Shown: positions 1 to 7,320, numbered from the stretch's first letter. The stretch is DNA of 16,936 nucleotides from Darwinibacter acetoxidans_A (GCA_041936745.1 JBHGWS010000072.1:1-16936); one strand, 5' to 3'. Program-made: numbers and translations. The notes: generated by a model not told the origin, from the letters alone.

Positions 1-717
1 AGGCTTTCGGCTAAAGGCCTGGTTAAACGTTTCGGGAAAAGAGTGGTGGTGAAAAACGTGGATTTTGCTGCCCGCCAGAGCGAGGTGGTGGGACTGTTGG
101 GCCCGAACGGCGCCGGCAAGACTACCATGTTTTCTCTGATAGTTGGCCTGCTAAAACCGGAAGCGGGGCAGATTTACCTTAATGAGAAGGACATCACGGC
201 ACTGCCTATGTATAAAAGGACTCGCCTCGGCTTAGGGTATCTGCCGCAAGAACCTTCCATTTTTCGGAAAATGACGGTGGAGGAAAATCTCCGGGCAATT
301 CTGGAAATGCGTAATCTCCCCCAAGAGCGGCAGGAGGAGTTGGCCGCAGAACTGCTGCTCGAATTTAATTTGGAGAACGTACGCGGCCAAAAAGGTTACC
401 AGCTTTCCGGCGGCGAAAGGCGGCGCACGGAAATAGCCAGGGCATTGTGCCTGGAACCTGCGTTCCTTTTTTTAGATGAGCCTTTTGCGGGGATCGACCC
501 GATCGCCGTGGCGGAAATCCAAGAAATAGTGGCTGGCCTGCGCCGGCGCAACTTAGGGATCATTATTACCGATCATAATGTGCGGGAAACGCTCCGCATT
601 ACCGATAGGGCTTACATTTTACACCTAGGGGAAGTCTTAGTTGCGGGCCCGACCGAAGATGTTGCCCGCGATGAGTTGGCCAAGAAATATTATTTAGGCA
701 CTAATTTTTCACTTTAG
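1..717 (+). CDS. lptB: LPS export ABC transporter ATP-binding protein LptB (5' end cut by window edge)
   Basis: This is the ATPase of the Lpt system, which sits on the cytoplasmic face of the inner membrane with LptF/LptG and drives lipopolysaccharide across the periplasm. The reading frame is open from base 1 and matches the family (LSAKGLVKRFGKR) before the first internal GTG at 43, so the true start lies left of the window. About 238 residues are visible against about 240 for the family, so only a few are missing. Numbering from the first visible codon, I see Walker A GPNGAGKT (34-41), the Q-loop LPQEPSIF (82-89), signature LSGGE (135-139), Walker B FLFLDEP (155-161) and the H-loop TDH (190-192). 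The PSIFRKMT stretch is typical of LptB rather than of amino-acid LivF/LivG proteins. The next gene starts 30 bases downstream, probably in the same transcript. Confidence 0.93.
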   Translation, partial: RLSAKGLVKRFGKRVVVKNVDFAARQSEVVGLLGPNGAGKTTMFSLIVGLLKPEAGQIYLNEKDITALPMYKRTRLGLGYLPQEPSIFRKMTVEENLRAILEMRNLPQERQEELAAELLLEFNLENVRGQKGYQLSGGERRRTEIARALCLEPAFLFLDEPFAGIDPIAVAEIQEIVAGLRRRNLGIIITDHNVRETLRITDRAYILHLGEVLVAGPTEDVARDELAKKYYLGTNFSL

Positions 718-747
718 AGAAAGCGTTGGAAGTTAGGTGAGAAAGCG

Positions 748-1809
748 ATGCATGGTTTTGTCCTTATATTAACCCTGGCGGTTGTGGGGGGCGCGATAGC
801 CTATATCGGCGACCAGTTAGGCATGAATGTGGGCCGTAAGAAGCTGACTCTGTTTGGCCTGCGCCCGAAACACACAAGTGTGCTGGTGACAATCGTTACC
901 GGTATCGCCATTGCCACAGCTTCCATCGGTATCTTGACCATTGCTTCCCAAGATGTGCGGATAGCACTGTTTAGAATGAAAGAAATTCAAAGCGAGCTGG
1001 CCGGCTTACAGCTCGATTACGATCAGGCACAAAGAGAGGTACAAAGGCAGAGGAAGGCTATTGCAGAAAACGTGGCGAATATCGCCAGTTTAGAGAGTGA
1101 AGCACTTGCCCTGCAGGGGAATATTGATGAACTACAGGCGGATTTCGATGAACTCGTGGGCTATTATTTTCAGGTTTCTACCGCCTTCGGGCAGATTCGG
1201 GAAGCGAATATTGCTTTTCATGCCAGCGAAGTTATCTCAAGCACCGTGGTTAAGGAAGGTCTGAGCCGGGCGCAGGTTAAGGAGGCTTTAGAAAGATTTG
1301 TCGCCGAAGTTGATGAAGTGGCCTACAGGCGCAGTGCCAGGGCCCAGGGATCAGGCCCTTACCGGGCTATCGATCTGCACCCGGCCGCTTTAGACTTTGC
1401 CGTGGAAGATGTCCTTTTAAGTAAAGGCGATGTGGTAGTGCGGGCCGTGAGTGAAAGCAACACCATCCCCGGCGTGCCCGTTGTAGTTTATTTAGAGAAC
1501 TATACGGATGAAATGGTTTTTTCCCGCGATACCGTTTTAGCCCGCAGTATCTGGGACCCCAAAGGGGGCGTGGAAATAGATCGGGTTATTTTGCAGATAT
1601 TGGCTCAGGCCAACAGCGTAGTTTTGGATGCGGGGATGGCGCTCAGCGAAGATCGGGGGGCCGCCGTTTTACTGCCGGGTGATGCGTTTTTCGAAGTTAT
1701 TTTCGCTTCCAGGAAATTGCAAGACCCGGTCGAGATTCAGCTGGTGGTAGCGGAAGACACCTGCAGATCACAGACGCCCGTACAGGTTTATTTAAAAATA
1801 GTCGGTTAA
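748..1809 (+). CDS. DUF3084 domain protein, membrane-anchored coiled coil
   Basis: This 353-residue protein belongs to the DUF3084 family, whose function is unknown. The N-terminus has a membrane segment (about 3-20), then the family signature with GDQLGMNVGRKKLTLFGLRP (21-40), then a second hydrophobic segment (about 45-67). A charged heptad-like coiled coil follows at about 75-137. The remainder (about 140-353) is a mixed alpha/beta domain, probably in the periplasm. An AGGTGA ribosome site lies 7 bases before the ATG. The gene sits directly after lptB, and in other diderm Firmicutes DUF3084 genes are, to my knowledge, found among outer-membrane biogenesis genes. A role in LPS transport or envelope spacing is therefore plausible but inferred. 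I see no catalytic motif. Family assignment is firm; function is not. Confidence 0.85.
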   Translation: MHGFVLILTLAVVGGAIAYIGDQLGMNVGRKKLTLFGLRPKHTSVLVTIVTGIAIATASIGILTIASQDVRIALFRMKEIQSELAGLQLDYDQAQREVQRQRKAIAENVANIASLESEALALQGNIDELQADFDELVGYYFQVSTAFGQIREANIAFHASEVISSTVVKEGLSRAQVKEALERFVAEVDEVAYRRSARAQGSGPYRAIDLHPAALDFAVEDVLLSKGDVVVRAVSESNTIPGVPVVVYLENYTDEMVFSRDTVLARSIWDPKGGVEIDRVILQILAQANSVVLDAGMALSEDRGAAVLLPGDAFFEVIFASRKLQDPVEIQLVVAEDTCRSQTPVQVYLKIVG

Positions 1810-1814
1810 TTTAG

Positions 1815-1841
1815 CCTGCTGATTATATTAAGCAGGGTTTT
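1815..1841 (+). terminator. possible weak intrinsic terminator after the DUF3084 gene
   Basis: CCTGCT (1815-1820) can pair with AGCAGG (1831-1836) around a 10-base AT-rich loop, followed by GTTTT. The stem is only 6 bp and the T-run is short, so termination may be partial. It lies 6 bases after the DUF3084 stop codon, where a terminator would be expected. Confidence 0.4.
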
Positions 1842-1883
1842 GCACAAATTTGTTGAAATAAAGGACTGCAAAGTTGTTTTTTA

Positions 1884-1892
1884 TGCTAATAT
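1884..1892 (+). promoter_or_regulatory. candidate extended -10 promoter for the porin gene
   Basis: TGCTAATAT reads as TG-n-TAATAT, an extended -10 element. At the usual spacing the -35 position (about 1864-1869, GACTGC) is poor, which extended -10 promoters can tolerate. Transcription would begin near 1899 and give a leader of about 300 nt before the porin ATG. This is inferred from pattern only. Confidence 0.3.
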
Positions 1893-1901
1893 GTCTTAAG
1901 G

Positions 1902-2126
1902 GGGCAGTTTCCCACCCAGAACATTCCATTCTGCCCTGTCAAAAAGATCCGCTGGTGGGAAGGATTTGAGGGAAACATATAGAAATACATTACAGTACGA
2001 TGTTTTGTTTCAGTATCTTTAAAAGTGTAGTCGGCAGGAAGGAGGTGCCCGCGGTTACCGGCAACTTTAGATACTGGAAGATGAGTGCGCTCTTGTTGGG
2101 TGGAAAATGAGGGAACAAGGATACTC
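1902..2126 (+). promoter_or_regulatory. putative structured 5' leader RNA of the SLH porin gene
   Basis: The 388-base gap 1810-2197 holds no convincing gene but several strong pairings. GGGCAG (1902-1907) pairs with CTGCCC (1931-1936). Its loop contains TTCCCACC (1909-1916), which is complementary to GGTGGGAA (1954-1961), the arrangement of an H-type pseudoknot. GTTTCCC (1907-1913) can instead pair with GGGAAAC (1970-1976). Further on, CAGTATCT (2011-2018) pairs perfectly with AGATACTG (2069-2076). That stem is extended inward by AAAGT/ACTTT (2022-2026/2064-2068) and GTCGG/CCGGC (2030-2034/2058-2062). A third hairpin joins GAGT/ACTC (2083-2086/2123-2126) and CTTGTT/AACAAG (2092-2097/2114-2119). 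I do not recognise a named riboswitch. From about 2127 to the AAGGGGG ribosome site near 2190 I see nothing else. Confidence 0.45.
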
Positions 2127-2197
2127 GTTGGAAAATCAGCAGGAAGCATTTCATCAACATAAAATAGAGATTAGCGAACTGAAACCAAGGGGGTAAA

Positions 2198-4390
2198 ATG
2201 AATATGAGAATTAAGAAACTTACGCTGGTATTAGCTGTTATCTTAATAGCTAGTACAGCACTACCTGCATTAGCCAAAAGTCCTTTCTCCGACGTCCCGG
2301 CAGATCACTGGGCATATGATTCCATCGTTGAATTGGCCGCTGCCGGTTTGATCGAAGGGTATCCGGATGGAACTTTTGGTGGCGCCAGAATGATGACTCG
2401 TTATGAAGGTGCCATGGTCTTTGCCAGAGCTCTGGCTCGCTTGGAAGGCAAAATTGCCGAAACGGATATTCTGGCAGAGCTGGACCAAATTAAAGCCGAA
2501 CTCATGGAAGAAATCAAAGCTGAATTAGCTGTACGGGAAATCCCGGTTGAAACCAAAATCTTGGAAAAAGTAATTATGGAAAAAGACCTCGACGAAGCCG
2601 CTTTAAAGCGTATCCGCGCCAACGAATTGAACCTCGAAGTGCTGGAAGGCGACTTGGCTTATGTTGAAAATAGGGTAGGCGGCTTAATCCACGGCCTTCG
2701 CTTTGACCTTGATAAACTGCAGGAGCAGCTCCAAGAGCTTGCTGAGGCAGAAGAGCCTGCGGTAGAAGTACCGTCTTTGGCAGAAATTGAAGAGCTTATC
2801 GCCGCACAAGTTGAAGCGGGCATTAAAGAAGCGGCTCTTAGCGCCAAAGAAGTAGTCAAAGAGACTACCGTAATTGAAAAAGTAATTGAAGAGATTGAAG
2901 TCGACGGGCTCACAGAAGAAGATGTAGAACTTATTGCGGAAGCCTTAATTGCAGGCCAGCTGCAGAAGTACGACATCCTCATCGACGAAACCAGAGACCA
3001 TCTCTACAAAATCTACACACGCCTTGACGAAGTTGAAGCGGCACAAGCGGAAACAGCTGCTGCTGTGAAGGCTTTAGAAAAGGTAAAACTGAGTGGAACC
3101 TTGAGCTTTAACTCCACCAATAATGTACCTGCAGCCGGTACTGTTGATGAGTACGGTTACAGCCAAGGTGTTGGGTTAAACCTCAACATCAAGGCCTCTG
3201 ACAGCGTCAATGTCAGAACCGTCATGAGCGGCGGCATCCCTCACGATGCAGCTGGTGCTCTCAGCCTTGGCACTTACGGCGTTGACGTAACTTCCGATGC
3301 CTTAATCAGCCGTTTGGCGGTAGGTAAGAAACTGGTAACCAATGCAGAAATCGGAAACAGAATTTCCGGCTATGCTCTGGCACTTCCGACCGCTCCTGAC
3401 GGCAAGGGTTTCCAATTTGCCGGCTTAGCCGATTTGGATATAGCTAAAGGCTTAACCGGTAATGTCCTGCTCGGCTCGGCGGATGCCGGTGCTGATACTG
3501 ATTTGGCTGTGGGCTTGGGCCTGAAATACGAACTCATGCCGGAACTTGGCTTGAAAGCAGCTTTCGGCTCTTACAAAACTGCCACAGCCGGACTGCCTGA
3601 CCCGCAGGGTGTTTACGCCGGTCTCTTCGGTGAAGTCTTCGGTGTCAACTACGCAGGCGACTTTGCCATGGATCTTAGAGAAGAGTCCGACAACATGCTC
3701 TTTGGCGGCTCTTTAAGCACCAAGCTTGGCCCAGTCGGCTTAAACGGTAAGTATATCATGGCGCAAGATGACTATAATGTAGGCAGGCCGTTTATTGACG
3801 GTGCAAGTGCTAATCTGCTTGAAGTGGGCGCAGACGTAGAATTCCTAGGCATCAATGTTGACGGCGGCTTCTACCGCGAAGCGAGAGAAGATGTAACCAA
3901 CATTCAAGCTTACAGATTTGGTGCCAATACCAAGTTTGATCTCTTTGTACCCATCTCCTTAAGCGGCGAGTATGCATTTAACGAAAGAGCAGAAGAAAAT
4001 ACTCACAGCCAATTCAAAGTCGCTCTCGCACCTACAGCACCTGATCTTGGCTTCCGCTACGGTGCAAGCTTCACCATGACCAAGAATGCTTATGGAGCAG
4101 GCGGCAACTGGAAAAATGGTGCTTTCACCGGCCGTGATTTGAATGTCGCCGCAGCTAACGTTGGCTACAAAGCTGATGTGCGCGGTGCCATCCTTGACTT
4201 AGGCTACGGCGCTACCTTTACAATGCCGGTCGAACCTGAAGGCGACAACAAGCTCGCTCACAAGATCGACCTGGGCTACAACTTCACCAAAGACGTGAAG
4301 CTGACCTTAGGCAGCTCCATCAGCCATAAAATTGACGAAGATTTGGATCTCGACTGGTCCTACACCGCAGGTTTAGGAATCAGCTTCTAA
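2198..4390 (+). CDS. ompM: SLH-domain outer-membrane porin, OmpM type
   Basis: This 730-residue outer-membrane protein should both form a pore and fasten the outer membrane to peptidoglycan. A signal peptide covers 1-26 (cleavage after ALA). One SLH domain follows (about 28-83) with DVPADHWAY, GLIEGYPDGTF and the TRYE motif. A long acidic coiled-coil stalk spans about 85-295, and from about 297 to 730 there is a beta-barrel of amphipathic strands ending in the aromatic residue F, the usual outer-membrane sorting signal. In OmpM proteins of diderm Firmicutes the SLH domain binds modified peptidoglycan; that role here is inferred from the family. The stalk contains two similar segments, ETKILEKVI (118-126) and ETTVIEKVI (222-230). 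A strong AAGGGGG ribosome site, an own leader and an own terminator suggest a highly expressed single-gene unit. The ATG at 2204 is an alternative start. Confidence 0.9.
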   Translation: MNMRIKKLTLVLAVILIASTALPALAKSPFSDVPADHWAYDSIVELAAAGLIEGYPDGTFGGARMMTRYEGAMVFARALARLEGKIAETDILAELDQIKAELMEEIKAELAVREIPVETKILEKVIMEKDLDEAALKRIRANELNLEVLEGDLAYVENRVGGLIHGLRFDLDKLQEQLQELAEAEEPAVEVPSLAEIEELIAAQVEAGIKEAALSAKEVVKETTVIEKVIEEIEVDGLTEEDVELIAEALIAGQLQKYDILIDETRDHLYKIYTRLDEVEAAQAETAAAVKALEKVKLSGTLSFNSTNNVPAAGTVDEYGYSQGVGLNLNIKASDSVNVRTVMSGGIPHDAAGALSLGTYGVDVTSDALISRLAVGKKLVTNAEIGNRISGYALALPTAPDGKGFQFAGLADLDIAKGLTGNVLLGSADAGADTDLAVGLGLKYELMPELGLKAAFGSYKTATAGLPDPQGVYAGLFGEVFGVNYAGDFAMDLREESDNMLFGGSLSTKLGPVGLNGKYIMAQDDYNVGRPFIDGASANLLEVGADVEFLGINVDGGFYREAREDVTNIQAYRFGANTKFDLFVPISLSGEYAFNERAEENTHSQFKVALAPTAPDLGFRYGASFTMTKNAYGAGGNWKNGAFTGRDLNVAAANVGYKADVRGAILDLGYGATFTMPVEPEGDNKLAHKIDLGYNFTKDVKLTLGSSISHKIDEDLDLDWSYTAGLGISF

Positions 4391-4407
4391 GTTATAAGGT
4401 ATGCATT

Positions 4408-4436
4408 AAAGGCCCTCCCCTGGAGGGCCTTTTTTT
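4408..4436 (+). terminator. intrinsic terminator of the porin gene
   Basis: AAAGGCCCTCC (4408-4418), the loop CCT, then GGAGGGCCTTT (4422-4432) form a perfect 11-bp stem running into a T-tract that ends at 4436. It lies 17 bases after the porin stop codon. Confidence 0.93.
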
Positions 4437-4490
4437 ACCCTCAAAGCGAAGTTTCTTTTAACGAATTCTTGTAGTGGAAAAGGTGGTATA

Positions 4491-4886
4491 ATGATTGTGG
4501 TAGCCGTTGATCCCGGCCGGGAAAAATGTGGCTTGGCAGTTGCTGCACCGGGGGAGGTGTTGGAGCAAGCGGTGGTCGATCGGGATTCTTTTTCGGCAGT
4601 TTTAAAGGATATCGTGCAGCAGTATGATATTGATCAAATAATAGTAGGGGATCGCACCGGTGCGGCTGATTTTATAAAGGAGATTAAGGCGAATTTCCCT
4701 AATTATCCCCTTAAAGCAGTTGATGAACACCTCACCTCCCAGGAGGCGCGCCGGCGCTATTGGCAGGAAAAGCCGCCTGCCGGTTGGCGGCGGTTTTGGC
4801 CCATTGGCATGCAGGTTCCCCCGGAACCCTATGATGACTTTGTGGCGGTTATTTTAGCGGAGCGATTTTTTAACAGAAAATGTTGA
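4491..4886 (+). CDS. YqgF/RuvX-like RNase H-fold protein (divergent)
   Basis: This 131-residue cytosolic protein has the size and motif order of the YqgF/RuvX family, RNase H-fold proteins linked to pre-16S rRNA processing and Holliday-junction resolution. The acidic sites are present: D7 in VDPGREKCGLAV, D78/E79 in VDEHLTSQEA, and D115/D116 in PYDDFVAVILAERFF. It is not a standard YqgF, because the usual glycine- and proline-rich segment is replaced by VGDRTGAADF (52-61). A Trp/Pro-rich stretch (91-113) leads to the last acidic motif. I think it belongs to a separate subfamily, so its substrate is uncertain. AAGGTGG provides the ribosome site. It stands between two outer-membrane protein genes and may be the first gene of a unit running to 7223. 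Confidence 0.75.
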   Translation: MIVVAVDPGREKCGLAVAAPGEVLEQAVVDRDSFSAVLKDIVQQYDIDQIIVGDRTGAADFIKEIKANFPNYPLKAVDEHLTSQEARRRYWQEKPPAGWRRFWPIGMQVPPEPYDDFVAVILAERFFNRKC

Positions 4887-4983
4887 GGAATATCTGGGAG
4901 TTGCGTCAAAAAAGCAGGTTTTTAGCGATGCTTGGAGAAATAGATTAAGGATTCTGTCGAATTATTTTAAAGGAGGGAAACCG

Positions 4984-6261
4984 GTGGATAAACGGGTATT
5001 TATAGTCTTTTTGCTGCTTATTGCACTTGGTTTTCCCATAGCATCTGTTAACGCCAGCTCTCCGGGTCAAGAAGCGTCTGTCTTGGTCACGGGTGATTGG
5101 GCTTATAATGCGATCGCCGACTTAGGGGAAGGCCGGCCTATTCCCGGCTTTGTTGTGCTGCAGGAGATGACCCGCAATCAGAGCGCCTTGATGGTGGCGC
5201 GCCTTTTGGAGCATTTGGCCGGGGAAGAACAGGCAAAATCCCGCCGTTTCGGCGTGAGCAGGGATGTTTATTTGGACAATATTATCCTAAAATACAACGA
5301 AAGAGCCCCTAAGGAGCAGGCATTGACCAGTGGGCAGGTGGAGTCTTTATATCGCCTCGCTTTAGAGTTTCGGCACGAATTAGAAATTCTCGGCTATGCC
5401 ATCCAAGATTTTGAACTGCTGACAGAACCGGCCTGGGAATTGACAAGTTTAGGCTTGTCCGCCAAACGCCCCTTGATCTATTCCAAAGAGGCGGTGGCGG
5501 CTGTGCGCAGGCTGCAGGGATCTGCAGTTGAGGAAGAAAGCAGTGCCGGTTTATGGCCTGCGGTGGCAGAGGATCGGGAAACCGCTGCCGACAGCGGCCC
5601 CTTGGCGGAAAACAGAAGCCTTTGGACCGGCTCGTTTAGGGGGCGGGTACCTGCTTTGCCGGGAGCGAACATCTTTGTGGCGGCTCTGCCCGATGAAGCG
5701 GAAGAGGAACGGTGGCTGCGGCTGGGCGGCTTAGAATTCAGCGGCGGCATACGGCCCGTCTTAAGCGGCACGCAGCCCCACGAAGATCTGCCCTTGGCGG
5801 AAGGGGGCGCAGTTTACGGCCTTTCAGTCAAGTTGGGTGATTTAGCTTTGAAAACGGCCGTAGATCATTTGGCATTAGATGAAGATCAAGCCAGAAAAAT
5901 CATCAGCACGTCTGTGGATTTGAGCATGGGCTGGTTTGATCTGTTCACCGTCAGTGCCGGTTACAAACACATCGATGGGCTGCAGGAGTTTTTGGACGAT
6001 GATCCCGTTTTAGCCACAACCACTTCCTTGGGAGTGGAAGTACCGATTACCCGCGGTAAAGTAAGTTTGGATCTCAGCCAAAGGTGGCCGAAACTTAGTG
6101 CTTCGGAAAAAGACGAATTTTCACCAAAAAACATGGCGGAGCTCGGTTTGAGCTATGAGTTTAACAACGACAGCGCTTTACGTTTTAATTATAAGTTTAT
6201 TGACTTCAGCAGTGTGGAACACGATTACGGGGCCACTGCGGAATTTTCCATCAAGTTTTAA
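4984..6261 (+). CDS. secreted protein with degenerate SLH domain and barrel-like C-terminus
   Basis: I do not know a named family for this 425-residue protein. It starts at GTG behind a strong AAAGGAGGG site. A signal peptide covers about 1-24 (VNA-SS). Residues about 37-80 align with an SLH domain (GDWAYNAIADL, then PGF, then MTRNQSALMVARLLEHL). However, the Glu of the TRxE motif seen in the porin at 2198 is missing, and the loop before it is shortened. A helical region (about 92-180) and a low-complexity acidic linker (180-215) follow. The last 150 residues (about 275-425) alternate polar and apolar residues in roughly eight strands and end in FSIKF, an aromatic terminus like that of outer-membrane barrels. 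Location in the outer membrane is inferred. Its neighbours are the YqgF-like gene and, 20 bases on, another secreted protein. Confidence 0.7.
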   Translation: MDKRVFIVFLLLIALGFPIASVNASSPGQEASVLVTGDWAYNAIADLGEGRPIPGFVVLQEMTRNQSALMVARLLEHLAGEEQAKSRRFGVSRDVYLDNIILKYNERAPKEQALTSGQVESLYRLALEFRHELEILGYAIQDFELLTEPAWELTSLGLSAKRPLIYSKEAVAAVRRLQGSAVEEESSAGLWPAVAEDRETAADSGPLAENRSLWTGSFRGRVPALPGANIFVAALPDEAEEERWLRLGGLEFSGGIRPVLSGTQPHEDLPLAEGGAVYGLSVKLGDLALKTAVDHLALDEDQARKIISTSVDLSMGWFDLFTVSAGYKHIDGLQEFLDDDPVLATTTSLGVEVPITRGKVSLDLSQRWPKLSASEKDEFSPKNMAELGLSYEFNNDSALRFNYKFIDFSSVEHDYGATAEFSIKF

Positions 6262-6281
6262 TTAAATCAGGAGGTGGGATT

Positions 6282-7223
6282 TTGAAAAAAGGCACAGCAG
6301 TATTTCTCTCTTTCCTTCTTGTACTCAGCCTGGTGCCGGCCATTGTTTTTGCCGATGGCGGCGCAGTGCACGGAACCCCGTTGTCTTCGTTGGTGGCGGT
6401 GGAAAAGATTTTATATGGTGAAGAACAGGCCGGTGCTTTGTTAGAGCGCATTGAACAAATGGAAATGGATATTTTTGGTGCATCCCAAGAAGGGCCTGTT
6501 TTATTAAGAATAGAAAGAATTAATGCTTTTTTGGAAAGCCCCCACGGTGACAAAGGGGGGCTGCAGCTGTTTTTGAACCTCTCGGAATGGGGTTTTACAA
6601 CCGGGGTAAATATGGCTGATCCTCTTTTGAAACGCTTAGAAAACATGGAAACGATCCTGCTCGGCAGCCCGCAGGAGGGCAACATCGCCCATAGGACGGA
6701 ACAAATCATGCTTCTGGTTTGGGGAACAACCAAACTGGACATAAAAACAGTCGACCTCCCGGAGGCGAGTTTAGTCAAAGTAGCACTTCTGGATACCGTG
6801 GATTCAGGCACTGCCCAGGTGGGCGATTATGTTTCTTACAAGGTAGTGGAAAACGTTATGGTGGACGGCCGGATAGTTATTCCCGCGGGTTCCGCCGGCC
6901 GCGCCAAGGTCTTGGAAGTCAGCAGTGCCAAACGCTTAGGCCGGGACGGCCGCCTGGTTTTGGAATTTGGCCGCATCGCCTCTTTAGATGGCTCCACCGT
7001 TAAGTTGAGAGTAGATGAGCGGGCCACAGAAGAGAATAAATCGTTGGAATTGGCGGCAGGCGCCAGCATGGCTGGGGTAATTTTACTGGGGCCCGTCGGC
7101 TTGGTCGGCGGTTACTTTGTGAAGGGTAAAGATGTTAGGATCGAAAAGAACGTTGAGTTTTTCGTAGAAACTGAGCGTGCTGCAAAAGTCTCCGGCTTTT
7201 TGCTGCGGGGTGCTGCCAAATAA
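6282..7223 (+). CDS. secreted repeat protein of unknown function
   Basis: This 313-residue protein is unrecognised at family level. It begins with TTG, 7 bases after an AGGAGGTGG ribosome site, and has a signal peptide (1-24, cleavage after VFA). The N-terminal half carries degenerate repeats around a motif of the form Glu-x2-hydrophobic-Leu/Phe-Gly-x2-Gln-x-Gly: EKILYGEEQAGALLERIE (41-58), DIFGASQEGPVLLRIERI (63-80) and ETILLGSPQEGNIAHRTE (123-140). The C-terminal half (about 162-250) is beta-rich, with VDGRIVIPAGSAGRAKV (194-210) and GRDGRLVLEFGRI (220-232). A glycine-rich hydrophobic stretch follows (about 259-281) that could insert into or lie on a membrane. It follows the degenerate-SLH gene by 20 bases and precedes the polysaccharide exporter, so an envelope role is likely but inferred. 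Confidence 0.65.
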   Translation: MKKGTAVFLSFLLVLSLVPAIVFADGGAVHGTPLSSLVAVEKILYGEEQAGALLERIEQMEMDIFGASQEGPVLLRIERINAFLESPHGDKGGLQLFLNLSEWGFTTGVNMADPLLKRLENMETILLGSPQEGNIAHRTEQIMLLVWGTTKLDIKTVDLPEASLVKVALLDTVDSGTAQVGDYVSYKVVENVMVDGRIVIPAGSAGRAKVLEVSSAKRLGRDGRLVLEFGRIASLDGSTVKLRVDERATEENKSLELAAGASMAGVILLGPVGLVGGYFVKGKDVRIEKNVEFFVETERAAKVSGFLLRGAAK

Positions 7224-7236
7224 ATCTTGTTTGGAC

Positions 7237-7283
7237 AAGCTCTACCAGGACCGCGAGCTTAACGGTTTTGCGGTTCTTGTTTT
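7237..7283 (+). terminator. terminator-like hairpin with an overlapping competing stem
   Basis: AGGACCGC (7247-7254) pairs with GCGGTTCT (7270-7277) and is followed by TGTTTT, a plausible intrinsic terminator. The loop of this hairpin contains GAGCTT (7255-7260), which is complementary to AAGCTC (7237-7242). The upstream stem would in turn place AGGACCGC in its own loop. The two stems can compete or form a pseudoknot. The site lies between the secreted repeat protein and the nine-SLBB exporter, so it may set how much transcription reads into the export genes. Confidence 0.55.
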
Positions 7284-7320
7284 ATAAACGTAAAATATGG
7301 GTAATCGGGGTGCATAAGCA

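Noticed and set aside
2051..2066. GCGGTTACCGGCAACT, slightly like the end of a c-di-GMP-I riboswitch
   Set aside because: The other conserved parts of that riboswitch (the receptor helix and the GCAAACC-type segment) are not present at the expected distance.
1886..2277. Two minus-strand frames of 87 and 95 codons in the porin leader region
   Set aside because: No convincing ribosome sites, low-complexity products, and the region is better explained by RNA structure.
4487..4492. Perfect TATAAT at the start codon of the YqgF-like gene
   Set aside because: It overlaps the ATG, so transcription would start inside the gene, and no -35 lies at 16-18 bases. Probably chance.
6251..6811. 186-codon minus-strand frame
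   Set aside because: It is fully antisense to the gene at 6282, has no ribosome site or family motif, and its composition fits a shadow frame.
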